64,000 nucleotides of DNA from Leisingera sp. JC1 (GCF_001679925.1 NZ_LYUZ01000147.1:1-64000), one strand, 5' to 3'; positions 43,093-52,091 are shown, counted from the first letter of the stretch. Made by a program: numbers and translations. Notes: generated from the letters alone by a model not told the origin.

Positions 43093-45105
43093 TCAGCGCC
43101 ACAGATGGGAGTAAGTTGCGAATAGTCCTTGCAGCTTTGATAGCAGCCGGTTGCTGAGGCCCGGATGCGGCAGATGACCCTGGCGTAAGCGCATCACCGC
43201 CACTTCCGGCGGGCAGGGCTGGCCGGTCACCGGGTCGAAATAGCGCGGATAGTCGATCAAAGCTGCGTGGGCGAGCCCCAGCAGCGGCACCTGCGCCCGC
43301 CGCCAGGGCGGAACCGGCGCCAGGTCGGTTGTCAGCCCCCAACCGGCATAGAAGGGGGTGCCAAGCGCAGTGACCTTAACCCCTCGCAGCAGCGCCTCGA
43401 AGCCCAGAAGCGAGGTTATTGTCCAGACCTCCTCAACGGCGGCCAGCAGCGCCATCGGGTCTGCCTGACAGGCGACAAGGTCCGCCAATTCCTCTGCTTT
43501 AATCTGCCCCTGCCGCAATCCCGCCTCCACATCCGGGTGCGGCTTGTAGATGATAACTGCATCCGGATTGGCTGCCCGCACAGCGCGTAGCAGATCCTGG
43601 TTGGTCCGGATCTCTCCGGCACCGCAGAGGATCGAGGCGTCGTCCTCAACCTGGCCTGGCACCAGGATGCGGCGGCCTTCGGGCAGGGCGGTGGCCGCGC
43701 CGCCTAGGTTGTACTTTGAAACACCGTCCCTGATCAGGGATTGCACAAGACGCTCCGCTCGCCGTTCCTCAGCCTGGGTCATCTCAACTCGCCGGGAAAT
43801 CAGCGCATCAAGGTCCGATGGCTGGCGCGGATCGTAGTAGATCCCTTTCCGATCGGTCACCAGCGACAGTGGCGGCACCAGTTCCGCCCCCAGCCCGCGG
43901 GAGCGCAGAAACCCGTCCTCTACCCGCGCCGCGTCTGCGTGGGTCTCTGCGGCCTTGCTAGCCCAGACCATCCGCCTGCGTCCGCTGGCCTGTGCCTTGC
44001 CCTGATCTTCAGTGAACAGAACCCGCCTTTCCGCACCAAAGAATTTTTGCAGTGGCTTGCGCTTCCAAAGCCGCATGCCCGAGGCTGCCCAGCCGCGGCA
44101 GTCTTCACGCCAGGCCCGTGCCCTGGCCTCAAGGTTGTCCAGAACCGTTTCAAGCTCGCACAATTCGTCCCGGAACGGATCGTGCCATTTGGGATAAAGG
44201 ATCATCGCCGCAGCAAACAGCTGCGCGCGGGTCAGCTGCCGCTGGCGCCGGGGCGGAGCATCTTCGTCGATGCTCAGCCCCCAGCCGGCATAAAAAGGCT
44301 GCCCGAAAACCCGTGGCTTGTGGCCCGCCAGGATCGCCTCGAAACCCAGTTGCGAGGAGACTGTGTAAACCCCGACCGCCCCCTCCAGCAGCGCCCATGG
44401 GGAGACGCTGCCTGTGAACAGTTCCACACGCCCATGCGCATCATCGGTGCCATAGTATCCCGCACGGTATCCGCGCAGCGTCTCGGGATGGGCCTTGATC
44501 AGCACCCGCGCGCCGGGATGTTCCTCCTGTGCAAACGCCAGCATTTCCAGAAACCGTGCCCGATTCGCGCGGGAGGCTCTAACGGAGGCATCGTCGCGCG
44601 CTTGATCTGCAACCAGCACATAGCCTGGCGCGGGAACTGTTTCGCCGGGATGAAACGCGCTGTACTTGCTGAGATGTGCTGACTTGAGGCGGGCAATGGC
44701 GTCGCGCGCCCGTTGCATCAGATGCGCGTCATCCAGAGGGTGGGCCGCCAGCATCTGTTCCAGGTCCGACGGCTCAGCCGCATCGAAATGCAGGCCTGAG
44801 CGGTCCAGCATCAGGCCCGCAGGCGGCTCTCCGGCGCGGCCTGGGTGAAGCGACCGCAGAAACGCGTCCTCTACCCGCAGCAGTCCGCAGCCGCGTTTTG
44901 CGGCGACGGCCTGCCCGCGATGCGCGGTGGGCGAGGCGCCCCAGATGCCGACGTGGTCCTCCGCCTGAGGCAGGCCCAAGCGGATGGAATAGCCGGACAG
45001 CTCAAGGATACGCCGCACCCGGGGTTGAGTCAGAAAGCCGCCGTTGTAGACAAAAAGCCGGGACGCTGCGCTCCCGGCTTCCTGGCGGCCTGCAGTCAGG
45101 CGCAT
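43093..45105 (-). CDS. kpsC: Capsule polysaccharide beta-Kdo glycosyltransferase KpsC-like
   Basis: A 670-residue protein with two homologous halves, as in KpsC, each with a VEDAFLRS or VEDGFLRS block, a KAHPE or YKPHPDV block, and a GFEAILAG or GFEALLRG block ending PFYAGWGL. KpsC and KpsS build the poly-Kdo linker that joins capsular polysaccharide to the lipid anchor in group 2 capsules. It is last in the minus-strand order kpsS, kpsD-like, kpsC. Confidence 0.9.
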   Translation of the reverse strand: MRLTAGRQEAGSAASRLFVYNGGFLTQPRVRRILELSGYSIRLGLPQAEDHVGIWGASPTAHRGQAVAAKRGCGLLRVEDAFLRSLHPGRAGEPPAGLMLDRSGLHFDAAEPSDLEQMLAAHPLDDAHLMQRARDAIARLKSAHLSKYSAFHPGETVPAPGYVLVADQARDDASVRASRANRARFLEMLAFAQEEHPGARVLIKAHPETLRGYRAGYYGTDDAHGRVELFTGSVSPWALLEGAVGVYTVSSQLGFEAILAGHKPRVFGQPFYAGWGLSIDEDAPPRRQRQLTRAQLFAAAMILYPKWHDPFRDELCELETVLDNLEARARAWREDCRGWAASGMRLWKRKPLQKFFGAERRVLFTEDQGKAQASGRRRMVWASKAAETHADAARVEDGFLRSRGLGAELVPPLSLVTDRKGIYYDPRQPSDLDALISRRVEMTQAEERRAERLVQSLIRDGVSKYNLGGAATALPEGRRILVPGQVEDDASILCGAGEIRTNQDLLRAVRAANPDAVIIYKPHPDVEAGLRQGQIKAEELADLVACQADPMALLAAVEEVWTITSLLGFEALLRGVKVTALGTPFYAGWGLTTDLAPVPPWRRAQVPLLGLAHAALIDYPRYFDPVTGQPCPPEVAVMRLRQGHLPHPGLSNRLLSKLQGLFATYSHLWR

Positions 45106-45111
45106 CTTCCC

Positions 45112-46245
45112 TTAGCCGCTAACCGCTGAGGAGGTGCTGGCCAGCGATCCCACCGGGGCCAGCAGCAGGGAGATCGTCTTGGTCCACTGAGCGTAGGGCG
45201 CTTCTGTGACATATAGCGTGTCGTCGTCGCGGATCACAAAGTCGCGGGCCATGAACAGCCCGTTCGGCTGGGTCAGGTTCAGCACATAGACCATCCGCTG
45301 TGCACCGATGAGATCATCGCGGCCCAGCACCTGGTTGGCAATCTCGGCCGGTTCGTTGCGCAGTACAAAGACGCCGGTTGGGTCTGCTGCGGTGGAGATC
45401 AGGCCGCCGACCTGGGCAATGGCTTCAAGCGCCGACAGATCTTGGCTTTCAAACGGTACCCGTGCCTGTGCGGATGTCGCGCCAAGTGCGGTGAATGAGC
45501 GTGTGTCTTCCTCGACCAGGATCCGGTCGCCGCCGCGCAGGGCCACGTCCAGCTCCGGGTGGTCAAACAGGTCCTGGAACCAGATCTTGCCCTTTTGCTG
45601 GCCCCGGATAACGGTGACTTGCGCAATTTCAGGTTGTATCGTCACGCCGCCGGCCTGGGCCAGCATCGCCGACAATGTGCGGGTCGGGCGCTCGATCGGA
45701 TAGACACCTTGTGCGCCCACAGAACCTGTCAGGCTGACCGTGGCACCGTCTCCTGCCAGCCGGCGCACCTGCACTTGCGGGTCGGGGGTCTGGTCCTCAA
45801 GCTTTCGGGTGATGGTTTCGCGCAACTGATCAGGGGTATTGCCAGAGGCGCGCAGGCGGCCTGCATAGGGCACGAAGATGTAGCCGGCGCTGTCGACCTG
45901 CACCTCCTCCAGAACAGTGGAATTGGTGGCTTCCGCTGCCAGCAGCCCGTCGTCGACGTTCTCCCAGACTGTCAGCCCGAGGACGTCGCCAGGGCGGATT
46001 GTGTCTGAAGTAAGTGTACCCGCCGAGGTGAACCCCGAGGAAAAGCCGAGTGCCGGGACCACAGCTGTGGCGCGGGCGACCCGGTCATTGACCGAAACGA
46101 TAAAGGCATCGCCTTCGCGCTGTACCGAACCGGCGAAAATCTGGCGCTTGTTAGGGCCGACTTTCGGCAGCCCGCAGGACGCCGCAAGGACCAATGCCGC
46201 CAGCATTGCCACGGGGCGCGCCCAGCGAAGGGGAACGGATTTCAC
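45112..46245 (-). CDS. Outer-membrane polysaccharide export lipoprotein, KpsD/Wza-like
   Basis: A 377-residue OPX-type protein. A lipoprotein signal (AMLAALVLAASCGLP) is followed by a polysaccharide export domain (DTIRPGDVLGLTVWENVDDG ... VDSAGYIFVPYAGRLRASG) and SLBB domains (TRTLSAMLAQAGGV). It would form the exit channel for capsule polymer. The GTG start at 46245 is preferred because GAGGAG precedes it; the 46281 start has no such site. It lies 6 bp upstream of kpsC. No KpsM, KpsT or KpsE gene is nearby. Confidence 0.85.
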   Translation of the reverse strand: MKSVPLRWARPVAMLAALVLAASCGLPKVGPNKRQIFAGSVQREGDAFIVSVNDRVARATAVVPALGFSSGFTSAGTLTSDTIRPGDVLGLTVWENVDDGLLAAEATNSTVLEEVQVDSAGYIFVPYAGRLRASGNTPDQLRETITRKLEDQTPDPQVQVRRLAGDGATVSLTGSVGAQGVYPIERPTRTLSAMLAQAGGVTIQPEIAQVTVIRGQQKGKIWFQDLFDHPELDVALRGGDRILVEEDTRSFTALGATSAQARVPFESQDLSALEAIAQVGGLISTAADPTGVFVLRNEPAEIANQVLGRDDLIGAQRMVYVLNLTQPNGLFMARDFVIRDDDTLYVTEAPYAQWTKTISLLLAPVGSLASTSSAVSG

Positions 46246-46340
46246 TGCTCGGTCTCCTCGACCAATTATTGTTTGCCTCAAGTTTTAGGGGCAACCTAAC
46301 CGGATGGCAGGGAAAAATCCAGTCTTAGGGCAGGTCTGCT

Positions 46341-47633
46341 TCAGGTCACCAGCCGCAACTGTTGCCGTGGTGCCGCTGTGCCCAGCCGCAGTGCGTCATA
46401 CGGGTCTTCACTTGCCAGCATCATGTCGGCAACCTGGCGCAGCAGCTGGCGCCGGCCTTCGCGGGAATAGTACCCGCCCGGCACCTGCGAGGTTTCCAGC
46501 AGGAAGCGCCGGTAATCCTTGTAGGCGCGGCTGTCAGGGCGCGCAGGGGCTGCAAAGAACTGGGCCAGCGGCTGTTCCGACACAAACTCCGGCTTGCCAT
46601 AGACCGCACGGCCGAACACCCGCAGTGGGATGCCGCGCCACAGCACTTGCTGGCCGGCGGTCGAGTTGACCGTCACCGCGCTGCGCGCCTCATTCAGCAG
46701 CTGTGCCAGCTTGCCGCCGCGCACATAATGCACCCGGCCTTCGACGCCATGCTCCCGCGCCAGCCGCCGCAGGGTGCGGCGCACCTGGGCGCGGCCATCC
46801 TCCAGCGGATGCGCCTTGATGACCAAATGGTGATGACGCGGCGCGCCTTCCGCAAAACCTGTAATCACTTCCGCCAGGAAATCGCCCATGCTGGTGAACG
46901 GGGAATGCATCTGGAAGGAGCTGTCATGCTCAAGCTGGAGCAGCGCCAGATGATAGGGAAACCCGCCATTGCGGATACGCCGCTCTGCCAGCCGCCGCTC
47001 CAGTGCTTGTACGGGCATCAGCAGCAGGCGCTTGAGGTAGAGCTGAAATTCCTTGGTCACTGGCAGCGCCCGGTGCGGCCGGAAATTGCGGTACTTGCGG
47101 TTCCGGAACATCACGAACCAATGGTACAGCGCGCCATAGAACACGTGCTGGCGCATGTCGCCCCAGTGGGCAGGTGGCAGCGGTGCCTCCATATCAGACA
47201 TCGCCAGCGCTTCCTGCATCCCGGATACGGTCATTTCCATAAGCCGCGAATGGCCATTGGCTCCGCCGCGTTCATAGGTGACCCAATAGGGGCGCAGATA
47301 ACCTTCTTCAAAGACATGCACGGTGATGCCACGCTGCCGCGCCGCCTCAACGGCGGCTGCGTGTATGGGGCGGGTATCCCCGTAAAGGACAATGTCCGTC
47401 ACCTCGCGGCTTTCCAGCAGTCCCGCCAGATAATCAGGCCAATCCTGCGGGTTGTCGTTATAGGGAAGGTAGCTGGCCTTGGGGCGCCAGAATGCCTCAT
47501 CGCCGGCATTGAACCCCACCCGCGCCACCTCGCATCCTGCGGCCATCAGCATCCGACCAAGCGCGGCAAAGAAAGGTCCATGAGGGCCTTGCAGGAACAG
47601 GAAGCTGCGGTGTTTCAAAGCGGCGTACGGCAT
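46341..47633 (-). CDS. kpsS: Capsule polysaccharide beta-Kdo glycosyltransferase KpsS-like
   Basis: A 430-residue protein matching KpsS: FLFLQGPHGPFFAALGRML at the N-terminus, then VFEEGYLRPYWVTYERGG, HLVIKAHPLEDGR and NSTAGQQVLWRGIPLRVFG. KpsS adds the first Kdo residue to the phosphatidylglycerol acceptor. ATG 47633 or the preceding GTG can start it; no strong ribosome-binding site is visible. It heads the capsule gene set and is divergent from ribE. Confidence 0.88.
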   Translation of the reverse strand: MPYAALKHRSFLFLQGPHGPFFAALGRMLMAAGCEVARVGFNAGDEAFWRPKASYLPYNDNPQDWPDYLAGLLESREVTDIVLYGDTRPIHAAAVEAARQRGITVHVFEEGYLRPYWVTYERGGANGHSRLMEMTVSGMQEALAMSDMEAPLPPAHWGDMRQHVFYGALYHWFVMFRNRKYRNFRPHRALPVTKEFQLYLKRLLLMPVQALERRLAERRIRNGGFPYHLALLQLEHDSSFQMHSPFTSMGDFLAEVITGFAEGAPRHHHLVIKAHPLEDGRAQVRRTLRRLAREHGVEGRVHYVRGGKLAQLLNEARSAVTVNSTAGQQVLWRGIPLRVFGRAVYGKPEFVSEQPLAQFFAAPARPDSRAYKDYRRFLLETSQVPGGYYSREGRRQLLRQVADMMLASEDPYDALRLGTAAPRQQLRLVT

Positions 47634-47796
47634 CACGAAGAGTATTTTAATGGAGCGGTTTCAGGATTTGATTAACATTTGACTGGGGCGAAACTATGGC
47701 TGGGCAGGTTGCAAACACAAGCCAGGGCTTGTGAAGACCGCGCGGCTTGGCTACCTCTGCGGCAGGAATGACATATGACCTGCGGGGAGCGCACCC

Positions 47797-48384
47797 ATGT
47801 TTACTGGCATCATCACCGATGTGGGCACCATTGCCGAACTGGAACAGCAGGGTGACCTGCGCGCCCGCATCCGCACCGCCTACGACACCGCCAGCATCGA
47901 CCTCGGCGCCTCGATTGCCTCGGACGGCGTTTGCCTTACGGTGATCGCCCTCGGCGATGACTGGTATGACGTGCAGATCTCGGCAGAGACCGTGTCCAAG
48001 ACCAACCTGGACAGCTGGGCCGTGGGCAAGCGGGTGAACCTCGAACGCGCCCTCAAAGTGGGGGATGAGCTGGGCGGCCATATCGTCTCCGGCCATGTGG
48101 ACGGCGTCGCCGAAGTGGTGGAGATGAAAGACGAGGGCGACAGCACCCGTGTTACCCTGCGCGCGCCTCAGGCTCTGGCCCGCTTCATCGCGCCCAAGGG
48201 ATCGGTCGCGCTGAATGGCACCTCGCTGACGGTGAATGATGTGGACGGCTGCGATTTCGGCATCAACTTCATCCCGCACACCAAGGAAGTCACCACCTGG
48301 GGCGATGTGAAGCTGGGCGACCGCATCAACCTGGAAATCGACACCCTGGCCCGCTACGTCGCCCGGCTGCAGGAAGCGGGCTGA
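47797..48384 (+). CDS. ribE: Riboflavin synthase alpha chain
   Basis: A 195-residue enzyme for the last step of riboflavin synthesis (dismutation of lumazine). Two tandem barrel repeats are visible, each with a conserved N-terminal MFTGIITDVG or GGHIVSGHVDGVAEV-like start, plus SLTVNDVDG. Length is normal. Gene order ribE-ribBA-ribH-nusB is typical of alphaproteobacteria. The frame is continuous with no odd features. Confidence 0.95.
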   Translation: MFTGIITDVGTIAELEQQGDLRARIRTAYDTASIDLGASIASDGVCLTVIALGDDWYDVQISAETVSKTNLDSWAVGKRVNLERALKVGDELGGHIVSGHVDGVAEVVEMKDEGDSTRVTLRAPQALARFIAPKGSVALNGTSLTVNDVDGCDFGINFIPHTKEVTTWGDVKLGDRINLEIDTLARYVARLQEAG

Positions 48385-48395
48385 ACGGGCCCGTC

Positions 48396-48437
48396 CCTTC
48401 ATCTTTCGAAAATACTCCGGGGTGAGGCCGGAGGCCG
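48396..48437 (+). repeat. Short interspersed repeat, copy C (diverged)
   Basis: Contains CTTCATCTTTCGAAAATACTCC within CCCGTCCCTTCATCTTTCG and a following GGCCGGAGGC. It lies in the 215-bp ribE-ribBA gap, which also holds a G+C-rich hairpin (GAGGGGCAGCGCCCCTC) at 48436-48452. No FMN-riboswitch consensus is seen in this gap. Confidence 0.5.
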
Positions 48438-48599
48438 AGGGGCAGCGCCCCTCAGCAACCCGTGCGTACCTGCACAGGACGCGTCCGGACGTCCGGTTGC
48501 CGTTTGCAGGACTGGCAATTGCCGCCGGCCTGGGCTATCTGGCTGGGAAAGAACCCGCAGTGCCAGGCGTGCTGCCCATGCGCATTGAAAGGCTGCCAC

Positions 48600-49727
48600 A
48601 TGAGCTTTGAAACACCGGGGCCGGTTGAGGCGCAACTGCGCGATGCCATCAGCCCGATTGAAGAAATCATCGAAGAGGCCCGCCAGGGCCGCATGTTCAT
48701 TCTTGTCGACCACGAGGACCGCGAGAACGAGGGTGACCTGGTGATCCCGGCGCAGCATGCCGATGCGGCGGCGATCAACTTCATGGCAACCCACGGCCGC
48801 GGCCTGATCTGCCTGACCATGCCGGCCGAGCGGATCGAGGAGCTGGGCCTGCCGATGATGGCGCTGCACAACTCCTCGCGCCACGAGACCGCCTTTACCG
48901 TTTCCATCGAGGCGCGTGAGGGCGTCTCCACCGGCATTTCCGCAGCCGACCGTGCACTGACCGTGGCCACCGCCATCGATCCGGAGAAAACCGCTGCCGA
49001 CATCGCAACCCCGGGCCATGTCTTCCCGCTGCGCGCCCGCCGGGGCGGGGTGCTGGTCCGAGCGGGCCACACCGAGGCCGGCTGCGACGTCGCCCGTCTG
49101 GCGGGCCATTACCCGTCTTCGGTGATCTGCGAGATCATGAAGGAAGACGGCACCATGGCGCGTCTGCCCGACTTGGTCGAATATTCGCAAAAACACGGGC
49201 TGAAGATCGGCACCATTTCCGATCTGATCACTTACCGCGCCCGCAACGACAATCTGGTGGTGGAGACCTCCCGCGAGACCGTGACCTCCGAAATCGGCGG
49301 CGAGTGGGAAATGCGGCTGTTCACCGATCAGACCCATGGCATCGAGCATGTGGTGATGATCAAGGGCGATATCACCACGCCGGAGCCGGTGCTGGTGCGC
49401 ACCCATGCGCTGCATGAGGCAACCGACATCCTGGGCCTCGGCCCCAAGTCCGCCCGCCAGCTGCCCCGCGCGATGGAGATCATTGCCGAAGAAGGCCGCG
49501 GTGTTGTGACCCTGTTCCGCCAGCCGCGCAATGCGCTTTACGCCAACGAGGACGAAGGCCCGCGCACCGTGACCATCAAGCAGACCGGCATCGGCGCCCA
49601 GATCCTGTCGAGCCTGGGACTGCATGAACTGGTCCTGCTGACCGACTCGCCCTCGACCAAATACGTCGGGCTGGACGCCTATGGCTTGGCCATCACCGGC
49701 AGCCGCCCCATTCTGAAGGACGCTTGA
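48600..49727 (+). CDS. ribB: 3,4-dihydroxy-2-butanone-4-phosphate synthase with degenerate GTP cyclohydrolase II domain
   Basis: A 375-residue two-domain protein. The N-terminal DHBP synthase domain is intact: FILVDHEDRENEGDLVIPA, HGRGLICLTM, RARRGGVLVRAGHTEAGCDVARLAG. The C-terminal domain resembles GTP cyclohydrolase II but has no cysteine at all; the usual Zn-binding Cys cluster is replaced by VRTHALHEATDILGLG. It should therefore not open GTP. Such RibBX-type proteins occur in other Proteobacteria. ATG 48600 follows a weak AAAGG. A true cyclohydrolase must be encoded elsewhere. Confidence 0.92.
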   Translation: MSFETPGPVEAQLRDAISPIEEIIEEARQGRMFILVDHEDRENEGDLVIPAQHADAAAINFMATHGRGLICLTMPAERIEELGLPMMALHNSSRHETAFTVSIEAREGVSTGISAADRALTVATAIDPEKTAADIATPGHVFPLRARRGGVLVRAGHTEAGCDVARLAGHYPSSVICEIMKEDGTMARLPDLVEYSQKHGLKIGTISDLITYRARNDNLVVETSRETVTSEIGGEWEMRLFTDQTHGIEHVVMIKGDITTPEPVLVRTHALHEATDILGLGPKSARQLPRAMEIIAEEGRGVVTLFRQPRNALYANEDEGPRTVTIKQTGIGAQILSSLGLHELVLLTDSPSTKYVGLDAYGLAITGSRPILKDA

Positions 49728-49728
49728 T

Positions 49729-50280
49729 ATGGCTGGACATGAAACCCACTACACCCTGGCGCGCGCGGAGTTCGACAAGCCGGTAAAGCTGCTGATTGTT
49801 GTCGCGCCTTACTACAAGGACATCGCTGACAACCTGGTCGCGGGCGCCGCTGCGGAGATCGAAGCCGCAGGCGGCACGTTTGAGATCGCCGAAGTGCCCG
49901 GCGCGCTGGAAGTGCCGACCGCCATCGCTATCGCTGACCGCACCTCCAACTTTGACGGCTACGTGGCGCTGGGCTGCGTGATCCGCGGCGAGACCACCCA
50001 CTATGACACCGTCTGCAACGACAGCTCCCGCGCGATCCAGCTGATGGGGCTGCAGGGCCTGTGCATCGGCAACGGCATCCTGACCGTGGAAAACCGCAAG
50101 CAGGCCGAGGTGCGCGCCGATACCGCCGACCAGAACAAAGGCGGCGGCGCGGCGGCTGCGGCCTTGCATCTGATCGCACTCACGCGTAAGTGGGGCGCCC
50201 AGACCAAAGGCATCGGCTTCAAGGCGCCCGCAGGGGCGTATCAGGTTGCCGGTTCAGACAACGGATCCACCAGCGCATGA
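49729..50280 (+). CDS. ribH: 6,7-dimethyl-8-ribityllumazine synthase
   Basis: A 183-residue lumazine synthase. Family motifs are seen in EVPGALEVPTAIAIA, ALGCVIRGETTHYDTVCND and GNGILTVENRKQAEVRAD. It condenses the RibD product with dihydroxybutanone phosphate. It starts one base after ribB and overlaps nusB by 4 nt. The 60-mer or pentamer form cannot be judged here. Confidence 0.95.
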   Translation: MAGHETHYTLARAEFDKPVKLLIVVAPYYKDIADNLVAGAAAEIEAAGGTFEIAEVPGALEVPTAIAIADRTSNFDGYVALGCVIRGETTHYDTVCNDSSRAIQLMGLQGLCIGNGILTVENRKQAEVRADTADQNKGGGAAAAALHLIALTRKWGAQTKGIGFKAPAGAYQVAGSDNGSTSA

Positions 50281-50759
50281 GCACCCAGGACAGCCGCCCC
50301 AAGGGCAACGGCAAGAATCAGATGAGATCGGCAGCGCGGCTTTACGCTGTGCAGGCGCTGTTCCAGATGGAACACAGCGGCCTCACCTTCGACAAGGTGA
50401 TCGTCGAATTTGAGGACCACCGTTTTGGCGCTGTCTATGAGGGCGACGAGATGGCGGAAGGCGATACTGCCGTGTTCCGCAAGCTGGTGCGCGAAGCGGT
50501 GAACCATCAGGCGCGGATCGACCAGATGACCGACCGCGCGCTGGTGGCGAAATGGCCGATTGCCCGCATTGACCCGACCCTGCGGGCGCTGTTCCGCGCG
50601 GCCGGTGCCGAGCTGACCCAGTCCGACACCCCGCCCAAGGTGGTGATCAACGAGTTTGTCGACATCGCGCGCGCCTTCTTCCCCGAAGGCAAGGAGCCGA
50701 AGTTTGTCAACGCCGTGCTGGATCACATGGCGCGCGAGGCCCGGCCGGAAGCATTCTGA
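50277..50759 (+). CDS. nusB: Transcription antitermination protein NusB
   Basis: A 160-residue NusB. The helical core shows RSAARLYAVQALFQMEHSGL, FRKLVREAVNHQARIDQM, IDPTLRALFRAAGAEL and KVVINEFVDIARAFFPEGKEPKFVNAVLD. It supports rRNA antitermination. ATG 50277 overlaps the ribH stop and is preferred over a longer frame at 50190. A strong terminator follows. Confidence 0.95.
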   Translation: MSTQDSRPKGNGKNQMRSAARLYAVQALFQMEHSGLTFDKVIVEFEDHRFGAVYEGDEMAEGDTAVFRKLVREAVNHQARIDQMTDRALVAKWPIARIDPTLRALFRAAGAELTQSDTPPKVVINEFVDIARAFFPEGKEPKFVNAVLDHMAREARPEAF

Positions 50760-50792
50760 ACCGGCGTTTGCTGCAGACGTAAATTCAAAAAC

Positions 50793-50820
50793 GCGCGCCT
50801 TTGGGCGCGCTTTTTTATTT
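50793..50820 (+). terminator. Rho-independent terminator of the rib-nusB operon
   Basis: Seven-bp stem GCGCGCC / GGCGCGC with a TTTG loop and a long T-rich tail (TTTTTTATTTT), 34 bp after the nusB stop. Confidence 0.95.
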
Positions 50821-50930
50821 TACTGGCAGGGAGAACGGAAAGGTGCGGCATATTCCGCTCATCCCATCTGGAAGTGCTGGACGGCGCTGCAAAGACTGCT
50901 AACCTCGTGTTGCTTTTCTGGAGGACTCAG

Positions 50931-51257
50931 ATGCCTGAACTGGTGAAAATGTACATCCGCAACGTGCTGATCGGCTTTGGGATCGCTGCGGCTTTTGTGG
51001 CAATGCTGCTGTGGTTCAATGTGATGAACCTTTGGGCTCTGGTCTCTACCTCTGACGTGGGGCTGCTGGCGGTGTTCCTGTTGTGGTTCATGAACGGCAT
51101 CGTGTTTGCTGGCGTGCAGTTTGCCTGGGCAGTGATGGCAATGGCCGAAAAACACGATGGCCCCCGCGGCGGCACTCCGGTGGCGCATGAATTTCGGACG
51201 GTGCGCGTCCCGGCTGAGGAAACCTCGCGGCAGCAGCGCCAACTGCGCCGCCGCTGA
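50931..51257 (+). CDS. Small two-helix membrane protein of unknown function
   Basis: A 108-residue protein with two membrane segments (about residues 10-33 and 42-70) and a basic tail (RTVRVPAEETSRQQRQLRRR). GGAGG precedes ATG 50931. Conserved-looking small membrane proteins of this kind follow nusB in several Rhodobacteraceae, but no function is known. Confidence 0.75.
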   Translation: MPELVKMYIRNVLIGFGIAAAFVAMLLWFNVMNLWALVSTSDVGLLAVFLLWFMNGIVFAGVQFAWAVMAMAEKHDGPRGGTPVAHEFRTVRVPAEETSRQQRQLRRR

Positions 51258-51581
51258 ACTGCGATACAACTGACCTTCTGCCGCGCTTTCCCCGGAGGGC
51301 GCGAATTTCGTTTGTACTAACGGGCGAAGAAGCGGCGGGACCACCAGTCAACCGTGCGGCTTTGATTCCCGAGGACCTGTATATACAGGTGGGCGCCAGG
51401 TAAACGGACCAGGATCCGGACAGAGCCAGCTCCCTCGGAATTGCTTAAGGCCACCGGAATGCTGCCTGTCACGAGAAGGGCAGAACCCGCCAAGCCCGTA
51501 AGTAAGCTGCCAGAGGCGCCGATACAAGGGGGCAAGGGCGTTGCGTGTGCGTTTCACAACGAAAGCGCTGCATTGCATTTT
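51258..51581. other. 324-bp region upstream of mmcB
   Basis: No firm gene. A minus-strand frame at 51317-51535 has a signal-peptide-like stretch and ends TVDWWSRRFFAR, but it lacks an ATG (TTG only) and a ribosome-binding site, so it is not called. CCTGTATATACAGG at 51377-51390 is a perfect 14-bp palindrome that may be an operator. Confidence 0.5.
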
Positions 51582-51596
51582 GTTCCCTGATTGTTC
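51582..51596 (+). promoter_or_regulatory. LexA (SOS) box of mmcB
   Basis: GTTCCCTGATTGTTC exactly matches the alphaproteobacterial LexA box GTTC-N7-GTTC. It lies 13 bp before the mmcB start codon, where bound LexA would block transcription or initiation. Confidence 0.85.
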
Positions 51597-51608
51597 ACAT
51601 TCATCTGC

Positions 51609-52091
51609 ATGATGGAAGATCTGCAACCAGGCCAGAAACTTGCCCGCGGGGTGTCGCGTTACTTGCGCTCGCTGGGGTTTGCGCCGCTTGAGGAATTCGT
51701 GCCGGCTCGCGGTTTGAGGGTGGACGTGATGGCACTGGGTCCCAAGGGCGAGCTTTGGGTGATCGAGTGCAAGTCCAGCCGCGCCGATTTTCAGTCCGAC
51801 AGCAAGTGGGAGGGCTACCTGGAATGGTGCGACCGCTACTTCTGGGCGGTGGACATGGATTTCCCAACCGAACTGCTGCCGGATGGCACCGGGCTGATCA
51901 TCGCCGACCCATATGATGCGGAAATCATCCGCATGGCACCTGAAGATAAGCTGGCGCCGGCCCGGCGCAAGAAGCTGGTGCAGAAGTTTGCCATGGATGC
52001 GGCCCGCCGCCTGCAGGCCTTGCGCGATCCGCGCCCGGGCAAGGATGGGCAGCTGCTAGGCGGAGCAGCTGAGGAACAGCCTGACTGGTGA
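51609..52091 (+). CDS. mmcB: MmcB-family DNA repair protein
   Basis: A 160-residue protein of the MmcB family (mitomycin C resistance, first described in Caulobacter). A PD-(D/E)xK-like nuclease pattern is visible: RVDVMALGPKGELWVIECKSSRADFQSDSKWEGYLEWCDRY. The start is one of two adjacent ATGs at 51609 or 51612. A perfect LexA box just upstream shows it belongs to the SOS response. The C-terminal helix region is basic. Biochemical activity is not firmly established. Confidence 0.88.
   Translation: MMEDLQPGQKLARGVSRYLRSLGFAPLEEFVPARGLRVDVMALGPKGELWVIECKSSRADFQSDSKWEGYLEWCDRYFWAVDMDFPTELLPDGTGLIIADPYDAEIIRMAPEDKLAPARRKKLVQKFAMDAARRLQALRDPRPGKDGQLLGGAAEEQPDW

Noticed and set aside
48385-48599. 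FMN riboswitch before ribBA
   Set aside because: The conserved FMN-element boxes were not found; the gap holds an interspersed repeat and a simple G+C-rich hairpin.
51317-51535. 72-codon minus-strand frame with signal-like start
   Set aside because: TTG start only, no ribosome-binding site, no recognised family; kept only as a note.
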